From an uncultured Gemella sp. (GTDB taxonomy: Bacteria; Bacillota; Bacilli; Staphylococcales; Gemellaceae): a stretch of DNA of 8,957 bases. Shown here one piece after another: positions 1 through 6,804 of this stretch. Each line of letters opens with the position of its first letter. The stretch's first letter is position 1. A model generated the notes under the pieces. The model did not search any database. It was not told the origin of the DNA and saw nothing but the letters and a program-made list of their open reading frames with translations. The stretch covers positions 1 through 8,957 of the forward strand of contig CAMEOL010000033.1 in assembly GCA_945929765.1 (NCBI GenBank). The letters run 5' to 3'. A program made the translations under genes and the position numbers.

Positions 1-1185
1 ATTTCTAATTGCAGTTTTTAGGTTAGTACATTCGTTTATTGCTTTAGCTTCGATAAGTTTTTTCGTTTTAGCCGCAAAGAATCCTTTATATTTTAGTCCC
101 ATCGCTGCTGCAATAGCATCTTTTGCTCCAAGAGAACATACAACACCACGATTAATATATTTAAAGTTTTCTGTTGAGTTTCCAGCTAATCTATTAACTA
201 TATGTTTTGCTGTGTAAGTCCCCATTTGACAAGCAATTTGAGCTGTAGTTGGATATGGACGTTCTTGTCCTTCTTCTATAAATGCTGCACAATCTCCAAC
301 AATGTAGATTTCTTCTAATCCTGGTACTGTTAATTGTTGAGTAGTTACCAAACGACCGTTTTTCGCTAACTCTGGGAATGTAGCATCCATTAATCTACTT
401 CCTTTTACTCCTGCTGTCCAAACTAAAGTACTAGCTAACAATTCACGACGCTCACCATCTATTTCAATAATAAATCTATCTTCTGTTGCTCCTTTAATTC
501 CTGCACCTAGCATAATTTCAATACCACGATCTTCTAGGAATTTACGTGCATATTCACTATATTCTTTTTCGAACATAGGTAACAATACTGGAGCTGCATC
601 TAATCCGTAAATTTTTACTAATTTTTCATCTATACCGTATTTTTTGCAAAGTTCTGCTCTTCTCTCTACTAATTCTGCTAAAAATTCGATACCAGCTAAT
701 CCAGTACCACCAACTACTACTGAGATATCTTTAACATCTTTTTCTTCTGATTCTGCATATTTTTTAAAGTTAGCTTCCATTTTTGCTGCAATTTTTTCTG
801 CTGCAATTATGTCAGTAATTGGCATTGCATTCTCTAACATTCCTTCGATTCCGAATGTTTGTGTTTCAAATCCAAGTCCTACTACTAGTAAATCATAATC
901 TAATTCGTGTTGTTTTGTGTATACTACTTTTTTCTCTGTATCAATTTTTATAACTTCGTCTTGAACAAAATTAACACCTGGTTCTAATATATCTTTAATT
1001 TCTATACATATATCTTCACGTGTAATATTCCCTGCAGAAACTTCATGTAAATTTACAGTATCATAGTGGTAAGAATTTTTGTTTACCAACGTTACTTTTG
1101 CTTGCCCACTTTTAACAACTTTGTTAAGACCTTTTAAAGTTGTTAATCCACCATATCCTGCTCCTAAAATTACGATATTTTTCAT
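1..1185 (-). CDS. ndh: Type II NADH:quinone oxidoreductase (NDH-2), 3' end cut by window edge
   Basis: Single-subunit FAD flavoprotein of the cytoplasmic membrane face that passes electrons from NADH to quinone without pumping protons. The reading frame gives 395 codons from an ATG at 1185 with no stop before base 1; family members are about 400 residues, so only a few C-terminal residues should be missing. Seen: an N-terminal dinucleotide-fold motif GAGYGG (residues 8-13), a second one GGTGLAGIE (159-167) whose terminal Glu matches the conserved NDH-2 glutamate, the FAD-contacting VGDCA (296-300), and the quinone-site signature AQIACQ (315-320). The start is supported by AAAGGAG at about 1193-1200. 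It lies 38 nt downstream of the HesB-family gene with no terminator or clear promoter between, so the two are probably co-transcribed. The gene assignment is firm; the choice of NDH-2 over other pyridine nucleotide-disulfide reductases rests mainly on the AQxAxQ signature. Confidence 0.93.
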   Translation of the reverse strand, partial: MKNIVILGAGYGGLTTLKGLNKVVKSGQAKVTLVNKNSYHYDTVNLHEVSAGNITREDICIEIKDILEPGVNFVQDEVIKIDTEKKVVYTKQHELDYDLLVVGLGFETQTFGIEGMLENAMPITDIIAAEKIAAKMEANFKKYAESEEKDVKDISVVVGGTGLAGIEFLAELVERRAELCKKYGIDEKLVKIYGLDAAPVLLPMFEKEYSEYARKFLEDRGIEIMLGAGIKGATEDRFIIEIDGERRELLASTLVWTAGVKGSRLMDATFPELAKNGRLVTTQQLTVPGLEEIYIVGDCAAFIEEGQERPYPTTAQIACQMGTYTAKHIVNRLAGNSTENFKYINRGVVCSLGAKDAIAAAMGLKYKGFFAAKTKKLIEAKAINECTNLKTAIRN

Positions 1186-1223
1186 TTATTATTCTCCTTT
1201 AAATTAAAATCAATTTTTGTTAA

Positions 1224-1586
1224 TTAACAACAGCAACCTCTTCCACAACATCCGCCATGTTCATCGTCGCTTATTTCTGTTATCATGTTAGGATTATCTA
1301 GTGTGAAATTCTCTCCTAAGTCATCCTTAATATAGTCAATTACCAATCCTTTTAGTAACAACTCATCTTCTTCATTAATAAGTACTTTTAACCCATCGAA
1401 ATTATAAGCTTTATCATTAGTGAATGCATTTTCTACCACGTCCATATTGTAGTACATGCTAGTCCCATCTAACTCTAGAGATATTCTTAAAAAAGAATCT
1501 TGTGAGCTTGAATCTAATAACATCTCTTTGAATTTAGTAATTGCTACATCTGTAATAGTAATTAAACTTTCTTTTTCAAAGTCCAT
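1224..1586 (-). CDS. HesB/IscA-family iron-sulfur protein with atypical cysteine-rich C-terminus
   Basis: A 120-residue protein of the A-type Fe-S carrier fold (IscA/SufA/ErpA; B. subtilis YutM is the likely counterpart by context). The core is recognisable: N-terminal helix (ITDVAITKFKEML), the strand FDGLKVLINEED (63-74), and the family hallmark NFTLDNPN (93-100). However, the canonical GGGCSGLxY loop is replaced by LDGTSMYY (39-46, no Cys), and the CGCGxSF motif that normally follows NPN is missing. All five cysteines are in the last eight residues (113, 114, 118, 119, 120), after an acidic stretch and His110. So it may bind metal or a cluster differently from IscA, or may no longer be a cluster carrier. 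The start is supported by AAGAGGG at 1594-1600. It is first in a likely operon with ndh and divergent from the NifU-like gene. The family call is good; the biochemical role is uncertain. Confidence 0.8.
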   Translation of the reverse strand: MDFEKESLITITDVAITKFKEMLLDSSSQDSFLRISLELDGTSMYYNMDVVENAFTNDKAYNFDGLKVLINEEDELLLKGLVIDYIKDDLGENFTLDNPNMITEISDDEHGGCCGRGCCC

Positions 1587-1634
1587 CTTATTTCCCTCTT
1601 AAAATTTATTTGTAATATAATTATAACCGTTTTT

Positions 1635-1662
1635 ATTATAAAAAAAAAGTATAATGTTTTAA
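1635..1662 (-). promoter_or_regulatory. Possible promoter for the HesB-ndh operon
   Basis: Read on the minus strand, TTAAAA (1657-1662), a 16-nt spacer and a perfect TATAAT (1635-1640) lie about 50 nt upstream of the HesB start. The -35 box is weak. A second TATAAT at 1620-1625 has an even poorer -35, so the assignment is tentative in this AT-rich DNA. Confidence 0.35.
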
Positions 1663-1805
1663 CTATTTGAAAAATTAATAATATTTTTTGAGTCTTATAT
1701 TATAGACATAGACTATTAGGTAATTAAATATAGTTACAATTATTTTTTCTATAGCAATATTTATATAGTCTCTTTATCAACTGAATTATTAATAAAATAT
1801 TCTAT

Positions 1806-1834
1806 TTGCACATTAAAGATAATTGTAGTAAAAT
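1806..1834 (+). promoter_or_regulatory. Sigma-A-type promoter for the NifU-like gene
   Basis: TTGCAC (1806-1811), a 17-nt spacer and TAAAAT (1829-1834) fit the vegetative consensus well. The predicted start near 1841 leaves a leader of about 60 nt before the ATG at 1903, which contains the ribosome-binding site AGAGGTG (1892-1898). Confidence 0.6.
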
Positions 1835-1902
1835 TAAGTCCATATAAATGTTAAATTAACAAGTGTTACTAAAAAATTTATTTCTATAACTAGAGGTGCT
1901 AA

Positions 1903-2154
1903 ATGGATAATGATATAATTGTCATTAATAAAATAAAAACTGAACTGTCAAAAATCAGACCTAAACTTTTAATTGACGGTGGAGATATCGAATTTATTAA
2001 TTTTAAAAATGGAATATTAAAAATCAGAATGTTAGGAGAATGTTCTACTTGTTCTCTTATTGATATAACTATGAAATACGCTATTGAAGATAGAATAAAA
2101 GAAAAAATACCTGAAGTGAAACAGGTACTAAATGTAAAATTAAATATATTATAA
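1903..2154 (+). CDS. NifU C-terminal-domain iron-sulfur scaffold/carrier protein
   Basis: A small 83-residue protein consisting only of the NifU C-terminal (Nfu) domain. Members assemble or carry a [4Fe-4S] cluster between subunits using one CxxC motif and hand it to apo-proteins in the cytoplasm. Seen: the N-terminal helix leading to LLIDGGDIEFINF (22-34), then GECSTC (45-50) with Cys47 and Cys50, then the conserved helix ending in IPEVKQV. Both ligand cysteines are intact. The length is a little short of B. subtilis YutI (about 110 residues), but the domain is complete. The start has a good Shine-Dalgarno, AGAGGTG, at 1892-1898. It is the only plus-strand gene in the window and probably monocistronic, ending before a hairpin shared with groEL. 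Placement next to HesB-family and ndh genes resembles the B. subtilis yutI/yutM/yumB cluster, so an Fe-S maturation role is likely. Confidence 0.88.
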   Translation: MDNDIIVINKIKTELSKIRPKLLIDGGDIEFINFKNGILKIRMLGECSTCSLIDITMKYAIEDRIKEKIPEVKQVLNVKLNIL

Positions 2155-2212
2155 AATAAATATCTTTTTACAGACTCATTTTTCTTTTAATACATACCAA
2201 ACTTTAAACATT

Positions 2213-2258
2213 AAAAATACCATGGAATTAAGTTCTCAATAATCCCACGGTATTTTTT
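2213..2258. terminator. Bidirectional intrinsic terminator between nifU-like gene and groEL
   Basis: Arms 2213-2225 and 2245-2257 form a 13-position stem with one non-Watson-Crick pair and a 19-nt loop. T-runs lie on both flanks (TTTTTT at 2253-2258 rightward; TTTTT leftward from the complement of 2213-2217). The single odd pair is G-U when read leftward (groEL) but A-C when read rightward (nifU), so it should be more stable as the groEL terminator. Confidence 0.8.
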
Positions 2259-2265
2259 CTATTTG

Positions 2266-3870
<1,605 letters not shown>

Positions 3871-3886
3871 CTATACTCCAAACTTA

Positions 3887-4162
3887 TTAATTTAATATTG
3901 CTAGTAATTCTTCTTCGTGAACAATATAAAATTCTTCATTTTTATAATTTAATTTTTTGTAGTTATCAGAGAATATTACTTTTGAACCAACTTCTAATTC
4001 TCCACCATTCTCTACAGAAAGAACACTAGCTTCTCCAATAGCAAATATTACTCCTATATTAGCACTATCTTCTTTTGAAACAGCCATTACTATACCGCTA
4101 CTAGTAGTTTCTTCTTCATTTACTTTTTTTATTATTACGTTATCAAATACTGGTCTAATCAT
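3887..4162 (-). CDS. groES: Co-chaperonin GroES (Hsp10)
   Basis: A 91-residue co-chaperonin that forms the heptameric lid of the GroEL cavity. Seen: the N-terminal strand IRPVFDNVIIKKV, the mobile loop EEETTSSGIVM (about residues 16-26) with its hydrophobic IVM GroEL-contact tripeptide, and the C-terminal strands ending in the conserved FYIVHEEELLAIL. It is diverged from textbook GroES: the usual PLGDRV and GGEV patterns are altered (PVFDNV, NGGELEVGSKVIFSDNYKK), but the length and position are right. The ribosome-binding site AGAGGG (4170-4175) lies eight nt before the ATG. It is first in the groES-groEL operon. Confidence 0.97.
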   Translation of the reverse strand: MIRPVFDNVIIKKVNEEETTSSGIVMAVSKEDSANIGVIFAIGEASVLSVENGGELEVGSKVIFSDNYKKLNYKNEEFYIVHEEELLAILN

Positions 4163-4201
4163 TTTTTAACCCTCTACATTATTCTTTATTTTATAGTTCT
4201 C

Positions 4202-4258
4202 TATAGTAAACCAAACATCAGAAAAAGTCAAACCAAGAAAATTTACCGTTTTACTATA
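4202..4258. repeat. Inverted and direct repeats in the groESL control region
   Basis: A perfect 9-bp inverted repeat, TATAGTAAA (4202-4210) and TTTACTATA (4250-4258), brackets the -35 region; its right-hand copy as transcribed covers the -10 box. Within it, AAACCAA occurs at 4230-4236 and again at 4208-4214, exactly 22 bp apart, about two helical turns. This layout could serve a DNA-binding regulator but could also be chance in AT-rich DNA. Confidence 0.5.
4203..4231 (-). promoter_or_regulatory. groESL promoter with possible degenerate CtsR site
   Basis: On the minus strand, TTGACT (4226-4231), a 17-nt spacer and TACTAT (4203-4208) form a sigma-A-like promoter with an expected start near 4196, about 34 nt before groES. 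No CIRCE element (TTAGCACTC with its inverted copy) is present. The -35 overlaps one intact CtsR-like half-site, AGTCAAA (4226-4232), and three bases away lies a poor second half, CATCAGA (4216-4222; matches 4 of 7 positions). CtsR control is therefore only a possibility. Confidence 0.5.
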
Positions 4259-4279
4259 TTTTGAATATTTGCTTTATTC

Positions 4280-4480
4280 TTATCCAGAAATAACTTGGTT
4301 AAGCTCTGATACTATCGTCGCTTTTCCTTTTACTTTATAGTTTGTAATATTTTCTTGTAAATTTAATATTAAAACTTCTCCTTGTTGTAGTATCTCTAAT
4401 GTTTCATCGTTATTTTTTGATGTTACTACTTTGACATCATTTTCTTCTGCTCTTATTATTATATATGTTACGCTTTTCAT
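4280..4480 (-). CDS. mtrB: TRAP-family (trp RNA-binding attenuation protein) homologue, divergent
   Basis: A 66-residue protein matching TRAP, the 11-mer ring that in B. subtilis binds tryptophan and then (G/U)AG repeats in trp leader RNA. Matching blocks against remembered B. subtilis MtrB: IIIRAEENDVKVV (7-19) with VVIKAVEDGVNVI, and GEVLILNLQEN..YKVKGKATI (34-56) with GEVIIAQFTEH..IKVRGEALI. Differences: the segment between these blocks is four residues shorter and loses the Trp-contacting Thr25/Thr30 region; Gln47, Thr49, His51 and Ser53 become Asn, Gln, Asn and Thr; and of the RNA-binding triad Lys37/Lys56/Arg58 only Lys56 is identical, Arg58 being Lys and Lys37 aligning with Ile. The ATG overlaps the folE stop (ATGA), the same pairing as mtrA-mtrB in B. 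subtilis, which strongly supports the family call. Ligand and target RNA are uncertain. Confidence 0.82.
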   Translation of the reverse strand: MKSVTYIIIRAEENDVKVVTSKNNDETLEILQQGEVLILNLQENITNYKVKGKATIVSELNQVISG

Positions 4481-5037
4481 AATTTTATTTTATACTCTAT
4501 ATCCCTTACTAGTTCTTTATCAACCGTAAATATCCCTGTTTTTTTGCTTGTAACTGTTTTTGAGCCTAGTTTCTTTATCCCTCTCATTGCCATACACATA
4601 TGTTCTGCTTCAATTATAACGTAAACACCTTTAGGTTGTAATTGTTCTTCCATAGCTTTAGCAATCATTAAAGTCATATCTTCTTGAATTTGAAGTCTTC
4701 TACTAGCACTTTCTACTAAGCGTGCTAATTTGCTTAAACCTGTTATTTTTTTGTTGTTAGGCACATATGCTATGTGACATACGCCATAAAAAGGTAACAT
4801 GTGATGTTCACATAAAGAATGAAATTGTATATCTTTTACTAAAATAGGCTCATCATTTTCTGACTCAAAAAAAGTATTAATTTCATTTTTTGGATCTATT
4901 CCTGTTTGTGATAACAGTTCTTCATACATTTTTACACAACGTTTAGGAGTATCTATAAGTCCGGGTCTATTTACGTCTTCTCCTATATTTCCAAGTAATT
5001 TTTTTATTAATTCCATTGATTGTTCTTTATTTTCCAA
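4477..5037 (-). CDS. folE: GTP cyclohydrolase I
   Basis: Zinc enzyme that converts GTP to 7,8-dihydroneopterin triphosphate, the first step of folate synthesis. The 186-residue protein is the normal length of the bacterial type IA enzyme. Seen: RPGLIDTPKR (24-33), the zinc/catalytic CEHHMLPFYG (76-85) with Cys76 and His79, GLSKLARLVE (100-109), SRRLQIQE (112-119), and EAEHMCMAMRG (143-153) supplying the third zinc ligand Cys148. All key residues are present. The start is TTG at 5037, not ATG, with a strong AAGGAGGA at 5044-5051; no in-frame ATG nearby has an equivalent site. The stop overlaps the mtrB start by four bases, implying translational coupling. It lies 63 nt downstream of hup, behind an intrinsic terminator, so expression may depend on read-through. 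Confidence 0.97.
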   Translation of the reverse strand: MENKEQSMELIKKLLGNIGEDVNRPGLIDTPKRCVKMYEELLSQTGIDPKNEINTFFESENDEPILVKDIQFHSLCEHHMLPFYGVCHIAYVPNNKKITGLSKLARLVESASRRLQIQEDMTLMIAKAMEEQLQPKGVYVIIEAEHMCMAMRGIKKLGSKTVTSKKTGIFTVDKELVRDIEYKIKL

Positions 5038-5043
5038 AATTGC

Positions 5044-5051
5044 TCCTCCTT
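5044..5051 (-). promoter_or_regulatory. Ribosome-binding site fixing the folE TTG start
   Basis: AAGGAGGA on the minus strand lies six bases before the TTG at 5035-5037. It directly adjoins the U-tract of the upstream terminator, so the hairpin and this site are only about eight bases apart. Confidence 0.8.
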
Positions 5052-5087
5052 ATAAAAAGAAAGTTACTGACCATAGCCAGTAACTTT
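5051..5087 (-). terminator. Intrinsic terminator/attenuator after hup
   Basis: Read leftward, a perfect 10-bp stem AAAGTTACTG/CAGTAACTTT (5078-5087 and 5060-5069) with an 8-nt loop is followed by CTTTTT (5054-5059). It ends the highly expressed hup transcript. Because no room is left for a promoter between it and folE, it probably works as a partial terminator that lowers folE-mtrB transcription. Confidence 0.85.
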
Positions 5088-5100
5088 GTTTAATTAATTA

Positions 5101-5373
5101 TTATTTTACTGCGTCTTTAAGAGCTTTTCCTGCTTTGAATGCTGGAACTTTGCTTGCTGCAATTTCAATAACTTCGTTTGTTTGTGGGTTACGTCCTTTA
5201 CGAGCAGCTCTTTCTCTTACTTCAAAGTTACCGAATCCAATAATTTGGATTTTTTCACCTTTAGCTAATGTTTCTTCAACTGTTGCAACAAATGCTTCAA
5301 TAACTGCAGTTGCTTGTTTCTTTTGTAGTCCTGATTTCTCAGCTACTTTTGCAATTAATTCTGATTTATTCAT
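5101..5373 (-). CDS. hup: DNA-binding protein HU
   Basis: A 90-residue histone-like nucleoid protein that binds and bends DNA non-specifically as a dimer. Seen: N-terminal [16 protein letters not shown], the dimer core [20 protein letters not shown] (46-65) carrying the DNA-arm arginines 53, 55, 58 and 61 and the intercalating proline Pro63, and the C-terminal [16 protein letters not shown] (75-90). I chose the ATG at 5373 over the one at 5391: it gives the standard HU N-terminus and length, and GGAGG (5384-5388) lies upstream of it but inside the longer version, whose own start has no ribosome-binding site. The equivalent gene precedes mtrA-mtrB in B. subtilis (hbs). The gene has its own promoter and terminator, so it is mostly monocistronic with possible read-through into folE. 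Confidence 0.98.
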   Translation of the reverse strand: MNKSELIAKVAEKSGLQKKQATAVIEAFVATVEETLAKGEKIQIIGFGNFEVRERAARKGRNPQTNEVIEIAASKVPAFKAGKALKDAVK

Positions 5374-5401
5374 GAATTTCAAATCCTCCATATTTATTTG
5401 T

Positions 5402-5416
5402 AACGGAAAATCCGTT
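5402..5416 (-). promoter_or_regulatory. Short hairpin/palindrome in the hup leader
   Basis: AACGGA (5402-5407) and TCCGTT (5411-5416) form a 6-bp stem with a 3-nt loop, starting about five bases after the predicted hup transcription start. It is GC-richer than its surroundings. It could stabilise the 5' end of hup mRNA or act as an operator palindrome. Confidence 0.4.
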
Positions 5417-5427
5417 TTACTTATTAA

Positions 5428-5456
5428 ATATTACCATAATAACATTAATTTAGCAA
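5428..5456 (-). promoter_or_regulatory. Sigma-A-type promoter of hup
   Basis: On the minus strand, TTGCTA (5451-5456), exactly 17 nt, then TAATAT (5428-5433). The predicted start near 5421 gives a leader of about 48 nt containing the short hairpin and the GGAGG site. The remaining spacer up to gpsA (5457-5584) is AT-rich and I see no gene or strong terminator in it. Confidence 0.65.
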
Positions 5457-5584
5457 GCTTTTATTAAAATTTATTATCATTATTTTATATTTTTTCAATA
5501 TTTTATTAATTCTAATAAATTTATTTTTACTTTCTTTAAAATAACGATAATAGAAGGTTTTATTTATTGTAATCTATTTTTATT

Positions 5585-6595
5585 TTATTCAAAAAAATTC
5601 AATTCTTCGCTAGCTAATCCTGTCATTAAATTTTTTACACAATCTTTTATATCTAAATTTTCATAAAGTACTCTATATATATTTTCTGTTATTGGCATAT
5701 ATATTCCATTTTCTTTAGCTAAGAAATGACATACTTTTGTTGTTCTTACACCTTCTGCAACCATATCAAGTTTTTTCACAGCTTCTTCTAGAGAGTATCC
5801 TTTCCCTATTAATAAACCACAATTATAGTTTCTCGAATGGATAGATGTACATGTTACAACTAAATCACCAATTCCTCCTAACCCTAAAAATGTTAACTCA
5901 CTTGCACCAAGTTTTTTCCCCATTCTTGTTATTTCTATTAATCCTCGGGTAATAAATGCTGCCTTGGCGTTATCTCCTAAACCTAAACCATCTATAATAC
6001 CGCATCCTACTGCTATTATATTTTTTAGTGCTCCGCCTATTTCTACACCAATAATATCTTTATTTACATAAATTCTAAAATATTCATTTTGAAAGATTTT
6101 TTGAGCTAAGTCGTTTAATTCGTCATTTTCAGATGCTATTGCAACTACTGTCGGATGACGCAATACTAATTCTTCTGCGTGAGACGGTCCACTTAACACT
6201 CCAACACCTTTTAATTTTTCTTTACCTATTACATCTTTTATGACTTCTGACATACGAAAATTAGTATTAACTTCCAAACCTTTAGAGACATGAATTATAT
6301 ATTTTTTTTCTGTCAAATATTTATTTATTTCATTACATACTTCTCGCATCGCTTTAGTAGGAACCGCTATGACTAATACTTCTCCAAAATTAACTGCTTC
6401 TTGTAAATCGCTTGTTGCTACCAACTGTTCTGGTAAATGTGCTTCTTTTAAGTATCTTTTATTTGTATGGTCATTGTTAATTTCATCTCTTAAAGTTTCA
6501 CTACGTGCATAGATCATAGCATTATGACCATTATCTGTAATTGCTTGTGCCAATGCTGTGCCCCAGCTACCTGAACCTATAACAGAAATTTTCAT
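5585..6595 (-). CDS. gpsA: NAD(P)-dependent glycerol-3-phosphate dehydrogenase
   Basis: Cytosolic enzyme that reduces dihydroxyacetone phosphate to sn-glycerol 3-phosphate for phospholipid and lipoteichoic acid synthesis. Seen in the 336-residue product: the Rossmann motif GSGSWGTA (7-14), HVSKG (102-106), GPSHAEE (136-142), the catalytic Lys191 in GGALKNIIA, GLGDNAKAAFITRGL (205-219), and GLGGIGDL..TCTSIHSRNY (238-257). All active-site elements are present and the length is normal. I chose the ATG at 6595 rather than 6613: it starts directly at the Rossmann strand (MKISVIGSGSWG), as in relatives, and AGAGG lies ten bases upstream within the longer version. It has its own promoter and follows der, as in B. 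subtilis. No clear terminator follows. Confidence 0.97.
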   Translation of the reverse strand: MKISVIGSGSWGTALAQAITDNGHNAMIYARSETLRDEINNDHTNKRYLKEAHLPEQLVATSDLQEAVNFGEVLVIAVPTKAMREVCNEINKYLTEKKYIIHVSKGLEVNTNFRMSEVIKDVIGKEKLKGVGVLSGPSHAEELVLRHPTVVAIASENDELNDLAQKIFQNEYFRIYVNKDIIGVEIGGALKNIIAVGCGIIDGLGLGDNAKAAFITRGLIEITRMGKKLGASELTFLGLGGIGDLVVTCTSIHSRNYNCGLLIGKGYSLEEAVKKLDMVAEGVRTTKVCHFLAKENGIYMPITENIYRVLYENLDIKDCVKNLMTGLASEELNFFE

Positions 6596-6632
6596 ATGTT
6601 TTATTCCTCTCATTTTTTATTCTCTCAACCAT

Positions 6633-6662
6633 ATTATAACAGAATTTATATATTAATGTATA
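6633..6662 (-). promoter_or_regulatory. Promoter of gpsA (extended -10)
   Basis: On the minus strand, TATACA (6657-6662), 18 nt, then TATAAT (6633-6638) preceded by TGT, an extended -10. The start should lie near 6626, about 31 nt before the gpsA ATG. A 16-bp near-palindrome (AAAGAAA-GG-TTTCTTT, 6666-6681) sits just upstream of the -35. Confidence 0.6.
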
Positions 6663-6721
6663 CTAAAAGAAAGGTTTCTTTCATATTTATTTAAATATAA
6701 ATATCCTTGATAAAATATTAA

Positions 6722-6790
6722 ATTAGAGCTGTCTTAAAGACTAAAAATCTTTATTAAGTAGATTTTTAAACTTTTAAGATCAGCTCTAAT
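6722..6790 (-). terminator. Long three-segment hairpin after der, probable terminator
   Basis: ATTAGAGCTG (6722-6731) pairs perfectly with 6781-6790; 6732-6738 pairs with 6773-6779; 6742-6750 pairs with 6760-6768, leaving a 9-nt loop. That is about 26 pairs in 69 nt, beginning 14 nt after the der stop. The sequence after the stem, read leftward, is T-rich but not a clean T-run, so it may also be a small repeat element or a 3'-end stabiliser. Confidence 0.6.
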
Positions 6791-6804
6791 AAACTTTAAT
6801 GCTA

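Larger units (their letters stand above)
1587..1902. other. AT-rich divergent intergenic region
   Basis: This 316-nt spacer between the HesB-family gene (leftward) and the NifU-like gene (rightward) has no convincing ORF. It contains the candidate promoters listed separately and short imperfect inverted repeats around 1690-1715 (AGTCT/AGACT arms). I see no riboswitch-like structure or stable terminator in it. Confidence 0.7.

Noticed and set aside
644..898. Plus-strand reading frame inside ndh
   Set aside because: It lies antisense to the clear NDH-2 coding frame, is low-complexity Ser/Ala/Ile-rich, and has no ribosome-binding site or family resemblance.
4163..4200. CtsR or (G/U)AG-type TRAP target in the groES leader
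   Set aside because: Only a few scattered GAG/TAG triplets occur, far fewer than the roughly 11 regularly spaced ones TRAP needs, and no complete CtsR direct repeat is present.
5374..5391. Upstream ATG giving a 96-residue HU
   Set aside because: The GGAGG site lies within this extension and no Shine-Dalgarno precedes it; the MNKSEL start matches family N-termini.
5135..5467. 110-codon plus-strand frame over hup
   Set aside because: Antisense to HU and runs across the hup promoter; no supporting start signal.
6596..6613. Upstream ATG giving a 342-residue GpsA
   Set aside because: The extension contains the AGAGG that serves the ATG at 6595, and GpsA proteins start right at the Rossmann strand.
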